Shown here: piece after piece, positions 34,470-45,282 of the stretch
Numbering within the stretch: the stretch's first letter is position 1
Layout: every line of letters begins with the position of its first letter
NCBI RefSeq assembly: GCF_900747795.2
Contig: NC_041402.2
Location: 29,388,500 to 29,452,499 of the forward strand
Direction of reading: 5' to 3'
DNA length: 64,000 bases
Source: Erpetoichthys calabaricus
Lineage: Eukaryota; Chordata; Cladistia; Polypteriformes; Polypteridae
Notes under the pieces: model-generated
Seen by the model: the letters and a program-made list of their open reading frames with translations, nothing else
What the model was told of the DNA's origin: nothing
Database searches by the model: none
Translations under genes and position numbers: made by a program

Positions 34470-37404
34470 TCAAGTACTCAACTTAGAGCGCTGAGAACAA
34501 ATGCCAGTGCTGGAGTGGTACCCTATTTACCTGACGAGGTAAGAAGGCGGTATCGTGGCAGCAGAGCCGGCACTAAGCAAAAAATGAAGCGGCTTGCGAG
34601 AAAGTGGCGTTTTAAGCCCTCGGTGCCTTCTGTGATTCTGGGAAATGTGAACTCAATCTCAAATAAGATCGACGAACTGGCTGCACTGGTGAAAAATGTC
34701 AGAACCTGCAGAGAATGCAGTTTGTTGTGCTTTTGCGAAGCGTGGCTAACTACCACCGTCCCAGATGCCAACGTGGAGCTACCCGGGTTTAGCACAGTTA
34801 GAGCGGACAGAGATGCAAGTACCTGCGGGAAACACAAAGGAGGAGGACTCGCTCTCTATGTTAATACACGGCGGTGTAACTCTGGACATGTTAATGTCAA
34901 AGTCTCCACTTGCTGCAGGGACATCGAACTGTTGGCCGTAAGTTTGCGTCCCTATTACTTGCCCCGAGAGTTTGGACACGTCATTGCTGTTATTGTATAC
35001 ATTCCTCCTCGGGCGGACGTGGAGACAGCGAGTGACATCATCTATTCTGCTGTTGCTAAGTTACAAACGCAGCACCCTGAGGCGCTTGTGCTAATCGCTG
35101 GAGACTTTAACCATGTGATGCTGGACAAAACATTACCTGCCTTCTCCCAGTATGTGGACTGTAACACCCGGGGAAATAAGACTATTGATTTACTGTATGC
35201 AAACGTTAAAGACGCATACAGCACCACCCCGCTGCCTGCGCTTGGGAAAGCAGATCATAACCTGGTTCTGCTTCAGCCTCACTACAAACCAAGAGTGAAG
35301 GTCCTACCTACAACCACACGCTCATTCAGGAAGTGGTCCCCTGAGGCAGAGCAGGCTCTTAGAGAATGCTTTGGAACTACAGACTGGGATATCCTGCAGG
35401 GATCACATAGTGAGAACATTGAAGAGGTTGTTGACTGCACTACTGACTACATCAACTTCTGTATGGACATTGTAGTTCCAGTAAGAACTGTACGCTGCTA
35501 TGCTAACAACAAGCCATGGATTACAAGTGACATCAAGGGCCTTTTTAACCAGAAGAAAAGGGCTTTTAAAAGCGGTGAGCAGCATGAGCTCAAGCACGTG
35601 CAGAAGGAACTCAGAGTCCAGCTCAGGGTGGCAAAGGAGCAGTACAGGAGAAAGCTGGAGCAGAAGTTGCAGAATAACAGCATGAAGGAAGTGTGGGATG
35701 GGATGAAGATCATCACTGGCTGCAGCTCGAAGCGGGGTGCCACCATCGAGAGAGACGTGAAGAGAGCAAACCAAATGAACAACTTCAACAGGTTTGACCA
35801 CCCTAACCCATTCTCACTCTCACCTCGGAGTATTGCACCCTCCACACATCCTTCTGCTGATACCAGCATAGGAGAGACATCCCCACCCACAATTACAACA
35901 GCACAGGTGAGCAGAGAGCTGAGGAGTCTTCGTGCCAGTAAAGCAGCGGGTCCAGATGGAGTATCACTACGACTGCTGAAGGTCTGTGCATTGGAGCTGG
36001 GGGGGTCCTCTACAGCGCATCTTCAACCTGAGCCTGGAACAGGGGAGAGTCCCGAGGCTTTGGAAAACATCTTGCATCACCCCAGTCCCAAAGGTATCAC
36101 GTCCTAGTGAGCTGAATGACTTCCGGCCTGTTGCTCTGACATCACATGTGATGAAGACCATGGAGAGGCTGCTGCTTCACCACCTTAGGCCACAGGTTCA
36201 ACATGCCCTTGACCCTCTGCAGTTTGCATATCAGGAGAAGGTGGGAGCGGAGGATGCCATCATCTATATGCTACACCGATCCCTCTTCCACTTAGACAGA
36301 GGCAGTGGTGCTGTAAGAATTATGTTTCTAGACTTCTCTAGTGCCTTCAACACAATCCAACCTCTGCTCCTTAGGGATAAGCTGACAGAGATGGGAGTTG
36401 ATTCATACCTGGTGGCATGGATCGTGGACTATCTTAAAGACAGACCTCAGTATGTGCATCTTGGGAACTGCACATCTGACATTGTGGTCAGCAACACAGG
36501 AGTGCCACAGGGGACTGTACTTTCTCCAGTCCTGTTCAGCCTATATACATCGGACTTCCAATACAACTCGGAGTCCTGTCACGTGCAAAAGTTCGCTGAT
36601 GACACTGCTATCGTGGGCTGCATCAGGAATGGGCTGGAGGAGGAGTATAGGGACCTAATCAATGACTTTGTTAAATGGTGCGACTCAAACAACCTACAAC
36701 TGAACACCAGCAAAACCAAGGAGCTGGTGGTGGATTTTAGGAGGCCCAGACCCCTCATGGACCCCATGATCATCAAAGGTGACGGTGTGCAGATGGTGCA
36801 GACATATAAATACCTGGGAGTGCAGCTGGATGATAAATTAGACTGGACTGCCAATACTGATGCTCTATGTAAGAAAGGACAGAGCCGGTTATACTTCCTT
36901 AGAAGGCTGGCGTCCTTCAACATCTGCAATAAGATGCTGCAGATGTTCTATCAGACAGTTGTGGCGAGCGCCCTCTTCTACGCGGTGGTGTGTGTTCTGG
37001 GGAGGCAGCATTAAGAAGAAAGACGCCTCACGCCTGGACAAACTGGTGAGGAAGGCAGGCTCTATTGTTGGCATGGAGCTGGACAGTTTAACATCTGTGG
37101 CAGAGCGACGGGCGCTCAGCAGGCTCCTATCAATTATGGAGAATCCACTGCATCCACTAAACAGTGTCATCTCCAGACAGAAGAGCAGCTTCAGCGACAG
37201 ACTGCTGTCACTGTCCTGCTCCACTGACAGATTGAGGAGATCGTTCCTCCCCCAAACTATGCGACTCTTCAATTCCACCCGGGGGGGGGATAAACGTTAA
37301 CATTATATAAAGTTATTGTCTGCATTTTTATTACTCTTTAATATTGTTTTTGTATCAGTATGCTGCTGCTGGAGTATGTGAATTTCCCCTTGGGATTAAT
37401 AAAA
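34470..37404 (+). mobile_element. Nearly full-length Rex1/CR1-type LINE
   Basis: One ORF2 is spread over three frames. Frame one (to 36107) holds the endonuclease: PSVILGNVNSISNKIDELAAL, LLCFCEAWL, GGGLALYV, VLIAGDFNHV, RGNKTIDLLY, GKADHNLVLLQP. It ends in the reverse-transcriptase start LRASKAAGPDGVSLRLL. Frame two (about 36000-37014) has the polymerase core: LNDFRPVALTSHVMK, MFLDFSSAFNTIQP, NTGVPQGTVLSPVLFSLY, HVQKFADDTAIVG and TYKYLGVQLD. Frame three (to 37300) has the C-terminal tail ending MRLFNSTRGG. The two frame changes fall at a G run near 36000 and at a four-base insertion near 37000. The 3' end ATTTCCCCTTGGGATTAATA plus (TATC)n is typical of fish Rex1-like LINEs. The 5' end may be short. 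Confidence 0.85.

Positions 37405-37485
<81 letters not shown>
37405..37485. repeat. (TATC)n at LINE 3' end
   Basis: About 20 TATC units directly after the LINE 3' untranslated sequence. It also abuts an inverted LINE fragment. Confidence 0.95.
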
Positions 37486-38098
37486 GATGCCCTATAATTT
37501 TATAGAGTGCACACCTAGTGATGTGTTCATCTGACTGCACCACTCTCTGCAGGGTCTTGTGGCCCTGCTGCATGCTGTTTCCAAACCAGGTGATAATACT
37601 TCTTGTCAGAATACTTTTGATGGTGGACTTCGAGAAATTATTTGGTATCAGGGAGGGCAACTTGAAATCCATTTGGCATCTGAGGTGGTAAAGATGTTCT
37701 CCTGCTTTCCTCACCAAGGTGTCACTGTGATCGGACCAAGTTCCTTTGTGATGTGGATACTGACGTATCTGAAATTTTCCACTCTCCACTGGAGTGCTCT
37801 TAATTCGGTGAAAGTGCCTCTGCAGTTTTGTCCCCCAAGTCCACAAACAGCCCCTTTGTCTTGCTGACATTTAGGACTAAACTGTTGTCCCGACACCAGT
37901 GTGACAGACTCTCTGCTTTATCCAAAACCATGTCATCAGCAAACTTGATAATGCTGTTAGATTCACATGCCATTATACGTATAGAGGGGAGTATAGCCAA
38001 GGAATCAGAACAGAGCCCTGAGGAGCTCCAGTGCGGAGAGTGAGGGATGATGAAGTGTGGCCACCTACTCTGTGATCCTGGTGTCTGCCTGTCAGGAA
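37486..38098 (-). mobile_element. Second LINE (Rex-like), reverse transcriptase fragment
   Basis: On the minus strand from 38098: FLTGRHQDHRVGGHTSSSLT, TGAPQGSVLIPWLYS, then SIIKFADDMVLDKAESLSHW, LVLNVSKTKGLFVDLG, and (to 37500) KSTIKSILTRSIITWFGNS, LQRVVQSDEHIT. These are consecutive blocks of a fish LINE reverse transcriptase, distinct from the 34-37 kb element. Frames change several times. Confidence 0.7.
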
Positions 38099-38440
38099 AT
38101 TGGATAGATAGATAGATACAAAAAACAATATTAAATTAACGTTTACCCCCCCCCCCCGGGTGGAATTGAAGAGTCGCATAGTTTGGGGGAGGAACGATCT
38201 CCTCAGTCTGTCAGTGGAGCAGGACAGTGACAACAGTCTGTCGCTGAAGCTGCTCCTCTGTCTAGAGATGACACTGTTTAGTGGATGCAGTGGATTTTCC
38301 ATAATTGATAGGAGCCTGCTGAGTGCCCGTCGCTCTGCCACAGATGCCAAACTGTCTAGCTCCATGCCAACAATAGACATACCCAGCTGCACAATGATGT
38401 GGCCAGCTGTTGGTGATTTTGTATATGTACTTTTAAAGTG
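38099..38440 (-). mobile_element. Inverted 3' end of the Rex1/CR1-type LINE
   Basis: The minus strand encodes SIVGMELDSLASVAERRALS through MRLFNSTRGGG, nearly the same as the C-terminal tail at 37060-37290, followed by a C/G run and a short (TATC)3 tail at 38101-38117. It runs straight into the second LINE fragment in the same orientation. Confidence 0.8.
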
Positions 38441-38470
38441 CAAGGTGCCACATAAAATAAGATGTTAAGC

Positions 38471-38660
38471 AGGCGGAGTGGTGGCTCTGAGGCTAGGGAT
38501 CTGCACTGGCAATCGGAAGGTTACCGGTTTGAATCCCGTAAATGCCAATAGGGACTGTGCTCTGTTGGGCCCTTGAGCAAGGCCCTTAACCTGCAATTGC
38601 TGAGCGCTTTGAGTAGTGAGAAAAGCGCTATATAAATGCAAAGAATTATTATTAATTATT
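38471..38660 (+). mobile_element. tRNA-derived SINE, second family (ends in ATT repeats)
   Basis: Head gcggagtggtggctctgagg (A-box-like TGGCTCTGAGG) and B-box-like GGTTTGAATCC. The body is cccttgagcaaggcccttaa and the tail agcgctatataaatgcaaag then (ATT)n, a tail type shared with L2-like LINEs. Probably full length. Confidence 0.75.
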
Positions 38661-39180
38661 ATGTTTGTTAACTGTTAACTGTAAATTGGTATAGTCTTGG
38701 TGCATATGTGAGTGTGCCATGTAAATGGTATACCCATCCAAAGCTTGTTCCTGCCTTGCACCCTTTGTTGTTAGGACAGACTCTGGCTGCCATGACAGTA
38801 AGGTGGGTTAAGTAGGTTTGATGAATGATGGATGAATAAGATTACTGTCATAGGAGAGCACATTGGCACAACAGGTAGAGTCATTGCCTCACAGTTGCCT
38901 GAGCCATGATTCATTTCTCAGCTTTGTGCTTTCTGTGTGAAGTTTGCATGTGCCAGTGTAACATGGCTCCAAAGATAACCCTTTCAAAAGTGACGTCATA
39001 GCCCTTGTCATTGAAGGCACTATTAGCCTCTTGCATTTGACCTTAATCCCTGCTGTGAATTGCACTCCTCTTTCAATCGCATGTCTTAACATCAGCTTGC
39101 TGTCTGCAATCTCAGAAATTCCCAACAGAGCATTTTTTTTATGAAATTCAGAAAAATGTTTACTGTGATCACAGTTTTAC
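38661..39180. other. Non-coding stretch with decayed SINE at about 38855-38955
   Basis: The phrase acattggcacaacaggtagagtcattgcctcacagtt...gtgtgaagtttgcatg is a diverged plus-strand DANA/V-SINE-like head and body. Nothing else recognised. Confidence 0.4.
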
Positions 39181-39184
39181 AGAC

Positions 39185-41795
39185 ACACAAGTTCATTCAA
39201 GCACCCCCTTGGAAGTTTTCACATTTTATTATTCTACAGCATTGAGTCACAGTGGATTTAATTAGACGTCTTTAATATTCATCAATAGAATAAGGCTATT
39301 TAATGTTAAATTGAAAGCAGATCAAACAAGCATAAAACACAAAATCATTGATCCCAAAAGTGTTCATCCCCTGTTAGTCAGTGTTTAGAAGATGCACCTT
39401 TGTCAGGTGTGATAGTCTGTGTGCACAAGTCTTTATCAGCTTTGTACATCTGGACACGGCCATTTTCTCTCAATTTTTCATTGCACAACTGCTCAAGCTC
39501 TGTCAGGTTGTATGGAGATAGCGAGTGAACAGCCCTTTTTAAGTCCGGCTACAAAATCTCAATTAGATTGGCGTCTGGATTCTGATTTGGCCACTCCACA
39601 CACAATATTCCTGGGTAGCTTTGCCTTTATTCTTGGGGTCGTTGTCTTGCTGGAAAACAAATCCTTTCCCAAGGTTCAGGTTTCTTCCAGGCTACATCAG
39701 GTTTTCCTTTCGAATGTTTCTGTATTTTGCTGTATTCATTTTACTTTCTGCCCTTACAAGCTTTGTAGTGGCCTGCTTCACACAAGCATCTCACATTGTG
39801 ATGCTGCCAACATGTTTCATGGTGGGGATGGTGTGCTTTTGATAATGTGCCGTGTCTGGCTTATGCCCAATGTGGTGTTTAGTCTGATTGACAAAAATCG
39901 TAATCCTAGTCATATCAGACCACAGAACCTTCTTCCAGCTGAATTCAGAGTTTACCACGTGCGTTTTGGCAAACTATCCAAGATTTTCTAGTTTAAATTT
40001 TATCTCTTGGATTGTACTCGGTTTGTACAGTTAAAAAAATCCCAGATCACAAGTTTGCCCAGTTGTTAGTGGTGTTCCCCAGGGCTCTGTCTTAGGGCCC
40101 CTTCTGTTTATTATTTACCTTCTGCCTCTTGGTCATATTTTCATTTCCACTGTTCATGCTGATGACACCCAGCTCTATCGGTCTACTAAGCCTGATTCCA
40201 CTCTTCCACCCTCTTCCCTCTCTGACTGATTGCTGGAAGTTAAATCAAGGTTGTCTGCTAACTTTCTCATATTAAACAGTGATCAAACAGAGGTTCTTCT
40301 GTTAGGAACTAAAAGTGTTTTGGCCAAATGTGACAATATTTCTTTGACTGTTGATACTTTCCTAATCTCTTCTTACTCTCAGGTTAAGGTTTCGGTGTTA
40401 TTCTCGATAGTAACTTAAAATTTGGCGCACTTATTATTAGCATCACTTGGTTTTCATCTTTCCATCTATGTAATATTAGCCATCTACATTCATTTCTTAC
40501 AGTTAATAGCATTGCTATTCTTGTACATGCTCTGGTTAAATCTCACATTGATTATTGTAATTCTGTTCTTCCCCATAAGCTCCTCCACAAACTCCAACTG
40601 GTTTCGAATGCTGCTGCTTGTGTCATTACCAGAACCCCTTCGACAGAACACATTACTCCTGTCCTTCAGCAGCTTCACTGGACCCCAATTAAATACCGCA
40701 TTGATTTTGCTTTTTACTTTCAAGACCCTTCATAAGTAGACACCTCCGTATCTCTCTGATCTTCATCACTTTTCTACTCCTTCCCATATTAATAGATCCT
40801 CTTCCTCTATTAATTTTATTATACCAACTACTATGGGGTTTAGAGCTTTCAGCTGAGTGGCCCCTCATCTCTGGAACTCTCCCACAAGACATCCATAACA
40901 TCGACTTTCTTCCTACCTGTAAATCCTGCCTTAAGACACACCTCTTTACGCTTGCTTATTTTGTTTGATATAACTTTTAGTTGATATAATTAATTAACTG
41001 GGTTTATTGTGACTGTAATTTTTTATTTATTCTACATTGTGAGTATTGCTGTTAATGTGTTTTGTAAGGTGTTCTTGAGTGCCTTAAATGGTGCTTATAA
41101 GTGGCTTTCTCTTTGCAACTGTCCCATAACTGTTACCAGTGAAGCACATGTGCACAGTTGTTGTCTGCACAATCCCTGTAATCTCAGCCGCTGTAGCTTT
41201 TAACTACTTCAGAGTTCTCAGAGGTCTCTTGGTGGCCTCCCACATTAGTTTTCTTCTTGCATGTTCGCTGAGGTTTCATGGACGGACTGCTCCAGGCAGA
41301 TTTACAGCTGTGCCCGACTCTTCATTTCTTAAGGAGTCCACGAGAGATTCATGTCTCCATCCCCTGACTTGTGCTTCTCAATCAACACTTCACTGTGTTG
41401 CCGTATTCATTTGCATTCATTATATGGGTTAGGCCACCATACTGACTCGCCACAAGTTGGACCTTCCCTGCCACATACAGGCACCTATAGACTACAATCA
41501 ATGGAAAGACAGGTGATCTCCATTGAAATAATTATGGGACTTCTAAACCAAGTGGTGATGATTTACAGCAGGCATGTCATATTAAATTGAGTAAATCCTT
41601 ATGTGATCAACTAGTTTGTGTTTTATATTTGTAATTAATTTAGACAACGCTGCATAGATCTGTTTTCACTTTGACATTAAAGAGTCTTTTTCTTTTGATA
41701 AATGTCAACAAAGCCAAATTAAAATGTCTGTAATTCAATGTTAACAATGACATGTGAAAACTTTCAAGCTGGTGAATACTTTTAACAGGCACTAT
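39185..41795 (-). mobile_element. Old Tc1-like transposon split by an L2 LINE
   Basis: The plus strand carries the complement of Tc1 transposase phrases: ctgatttggccactcca, gtcgttgtcttgctgg, atcacattgtgatgctgccaacatg, catatcagaccacagaacctt. The right-hand part after about 41105 has cctcccacattagttttcttc and the end ggtgaatacttttaacaggcac. Frames are heavily broken. The middle (about 40035-41105) is an L2 LINE. Confidence 0.65.
40035..41105 (+). mobile_element. L2-type LINE fragment inserted into the old Tc1
   Basis: Reads [61 protein letters not shown]-like text near 40530, and LWNSLPQDIHNIDF near 40870, the end half of an L2 reverse transcriptase. It closes with ttgagtgccttaaatggtgc, an L2-style 3' end. 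Several frame changes. 5'-truncated. Confidence 0.7.
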
Positions 41796-43548
41796 AATTG
41801 TTTCCTTTATTTCAAGTCAATAACTTGATAAAATCCTAAATCCTGAAGCGCTGTTTTTAATTAATCTAGTATGCCTTACTGGGAATCCAAAAAGTCACCT
41901 GTCCTCCAGCAAAAAGAGATTGGACCATTGTCTGTTGATCCTAGCTGTAGTCTTGATGGATGCATCTTCCAGTCCTCTTATCAAATGTTTGTATATTTAC
42001 TTGACATTGGTTAGGCTTGGCTCAAGAAGATAGCACTAAGGTATCAAAAATAAAAAAAAAAGTTTAATCTAAAATTCAGTAACAAAAATTAGAAAAGGCT
42101 GCTAATTTGAGCTGTTGATGCTTGTCTGCTGTACAGAACAGAATAAAACTGAAAAGAGAGTCTTCATCTGACATTATAAGACACTCAGATCTCTCCACAG
42201 CATAGATCTCAGGATCTACACTGCCAAAAGCATGTTCTAGAAAAAAGAAGTGGAAGAAGAAGAAAGGAAACCCAAAAGCTGTGCAGCAAAGAGCCAGCAA
42301 GCACATCCCTGGTTTAAAGAGGATGTCCAGTTGTGACAGACTTACTGAATTAAACATCAGTAGTTGTAAATCTAAAAGGGGACACAAAACACCTCAAAAT
42401 TCTCACAAGTATTGAGAAAACTGTTGAGTTTAAAAAGGGAATTGCATACTTGAGGACACTGGCAGAAATTTGGGGAAGTACATTTAGGACAGAAGCCAGA
42501 AACCATTTCTCTGTGCAAAAATTCATGACAATCTGTAACAAAAATATTGTCATGTAGTTGAAGCAGAAACTTTTCACTTTGGAAAGAATCTGGATGCAGT
42601 ATTGGCACAAATTAGCCATTAGTTAACTGAACAAACATGGAGGGACTTAATGGTTTGTTCATAAGCATTCAATATATTAGGGAGAAGCTAAGCATATTAA
42701 TTCATTATAATTTAAGACATGGGCTGCTTTTCATTCCAGTCAGGCTTTTCCTTAGAGGCTACTTTTAATATTTAAAGGAAAGCTCTGCCAAAGCATACAA
42801 ATATTTATAAATATCTTAGAAATATTTGTAGACCAGATAACTAAACAATGAGATCAGTTAAAAGTAAGAATAACGAACTGCTTGTGAAACTGACTGAATC
42901 ACACACAAAACAAAGAAGACCCCAGGACTGCACTCGATGTAGCAGAAGACTGCAGTCCGGTAGATACGCCACTGGACTAAATGCTGGTAAGTAAAGGCTG
43001 AACTGCTAGGGAACATGCAGTATGTGACGTGCACAGTAAGAAGACAGAGGCCTGGCCTGATAATATGCTGAAGGGTCATGAACTGAAGTGCTTTGTCGTG
43101 TCTTCAGATAGAGCGATAAAACCCTCTCCAGTAAACATAGCCTCCATTTACCTTTCTGAAAATGGGCTTTTTAAGAAAAGTGCTTGTGTTTTGTACATAA
43201 GGTCACTGATTTCCGTTTAAACCATCAAGGGTGTCAACAGCTCCTGTGTCAGCCATTGGTAATCAGACATATACAGAATTCTTCTAGTCTGTCTTTCTTA
43301 TGACATACAGGATTACTCAATGACTTGCCTAAAATTGTAAACTTCAGTGGCAGAGATTTGAGGAACATTACAAAACAGTAGTCATACAGTATATTGCCAA
43401 GCTCAGGACACTGTACCACAGAAGACAGGTCAAGTTTGAGTAAGCTAAATTCACAGTCAAATACAAAATATAAATTAGAATGTTCAAAAACATTTGTTTT
43501 ACCTTTAGACGGTTTAGACACTACTTCAGTCACATGATTGTCTTATAT
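41796..43548. other. Non-coding stretch, nothing recognised
   Basis: No repeat ends or coding families found. Frames of 60-103 codons here have no family features. Confidence 0.5.
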
Positions 43549-43895
43549 AGGGTGAGCCAAAAAGAAGTACTACATTTCAAACGTTTATTCTACAAAAACA
43601 CTACAAGATAAAATAAATTTCAATACGACACAAGAAAGGGTATACAAAATAGATTTTTTTCACTGTGTTTTAAAAATGATGTCTTCAAGGTGGTGGCTAT
43701 CATTAGCAATACACTCTTCAAGACGATTTCTGAAAGTTCTCATGACACGTTGGGTCATTTCAAGGGGAATAGCGGTGATTCTGTGGCAAATAGCGCCCTT
43801 GTGGGCTTCAAGGTTTTGAGGTTGGTGTGTGTAAATCTTTGACGTGAGATAGCCCCTTGTGACAAACTGAACTGATTGGACATCATTTAGAAAAA
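43549..43895 (-). mobile_element. Mariner-like element, one end with transposase C-terminus
   Basis: The terminal-repeat-like text TATAGGGTGAGCCAAAAAGA at 43547 is followed on the minus strand by a frame (43660-43926) with FVTRGYLTSKIYTHQPQNLE, ITAIPLEMTQRVMRTFRNRL and ECIANDSHHLEDIIFK. This is the C-terminus of an IS630/mariner-like transposase family I know best from arthropods (W-GYLKSKVY..P..LxxLKxAI...RVMxNFxxRLxxCIxxxGxHLxDIIFK). The catalytic part and the other end are absent. Confidence 0.55.
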
Positions 43896-44148
43896 CACAC
43901 ACACAGCTACGTATAGCAGGTCCCACAATTCACACTGCATGTCAGGCCAAAAGCCAAACCGTGAAGTCCAAGGAGCTCTCTGTAGACCTCCACCATCATA
44001 CTGTGGTGTGGCACAGATCAGGGCAAGGGTATAAAACAATTTCTAAAGCTTTGAGTGCTCCAAGGAGCACAATGGCCTCAATAATTGTGAAGTGGAAGAG
44101 GTTTGGACTCTTCCTAGAGTTGACTAGCCAGGCAAAATGAGTAACTGG

Positions 44149-44505
44149 TGTCACACACATGGGCTTGGGAGCCATTCTAAGGGCTTAACTGGGAATAAAA
44201 TGCAAAGGCAGGGGTTGATGAACGGTACTAATGCCTTTACTCCCTCATTCACAGACCACCAGAAGGAAAAACCAGTTAAGACACCGCCCACTTCCGCTTG
44301 TTCATCACACCCTCCTGCACACCTCATTTCCGCCCAAGATCCCGCCCCTGCCTGTCCTCTACCTATAAAAACCCAAGCATTCATTCTGTTAATCAGTCTG
44401 TATTCTGACTCGGTCTTATATGATTACTCGCTATTTTCCGTGTTGCCATAGTATATGGGGTGGACTACCCAAACCTTTATCTTTGTTGTTTGCGTTATCT
44501 TCACA
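44149..44505. mobile_element. Probable solo LTR fossil inside the old Tc1
   Basis: Starts TGTCACACACATGG and ends ATCTTCACA, with a promoter-like CCTATAAAAACCC at about 44363. The flanks CTGG and CTGA agree at three of four bases. It interrupts the Tc1 translation, which resumes directly after. About 357 bp, no internal genes. Family not determined. Confidence 0.5.
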
Positions 44506-45282
44506 CTGAGCAAGAAGGGTCTTGATCAGGGTGGTAATCAAAGTCACTCTAACAGAGCTTCATAAGTCCTCTGCTCAGATGGGAGAACCTGTTGGAAGGA
44601 TGACTGTCTCGGCCGCATTCCATCAATCACAGGAGTTTATGGTAGAGTGGCTGGGTGGAAGCCACTCTTGAGTAAAAGGTACAAGAACTTTGAGAGCATG
44701 AGGAAAATGATTCTCTGGTGTATTGAGACAAAAATTGATCTCATTGGGCAGAACCACTAGCACTATGTCTGGCAAAGAGCAGGTACTTCTCATCACCTAC
44801 AGTGAAGCATGGTGGTGGTAGCATCATGCTGTGTAGTTGATTCTGAGTGCTGAGAGAGGGTGACTGGTTAGAACTGAGGGATGGATGAAAGTAGTCACAT
44901 CCAGAGATGTTCTGAAAAATCTGCTCCAGAGTTCACGCCACCTCAGAAAAGGGTGGCAGTTCACCTTTCAGCATGACAATGACCTGAAGCATAGAGCCAA
45001 AACAATGCTGGAGTGGCTCTAGGACAAGTTTTTGAGTGTCCTTGAGAGGCCCAGACATAAAACCCTATAGAACCTCTGTGGTGAGGCCTGAAGATGACAG
45101 GTTACAGGTGCTTGCCATCCAATCTAATGCAGCTTGAGAGGATCTGTAAGGAAGAACAGGATAAACTGCTTAAATTCAGGTGTGCAAATCTTGTAGAGAT
45201 ATACCTACGAAGCATCAAAGTCATAATGGCTGCCAAAGGGGCTTCTACAAATGACTGAATTAAGGGTCTGAATACTTCCATA

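Noticed and set aside
34277-34486. Frame rich in YLSIYLSI
   Set aside because: Translation of the (TATC)n microsatellite.
39419-39991. 190-codon plus-strand frame
   Set aside because: It is the antisense of the old Tc1 transposase; open by chance.
42350-42619. Two overlapping Cys-rich minus-strand frames (78 and 89 codons)
   Set aside because: Cys/His spacing does not fit a zinc finger and there is no supporting context.
44137-44451. 104-codon frame
   Set aside because: Falls inside the LTR-like segment and has no family character.
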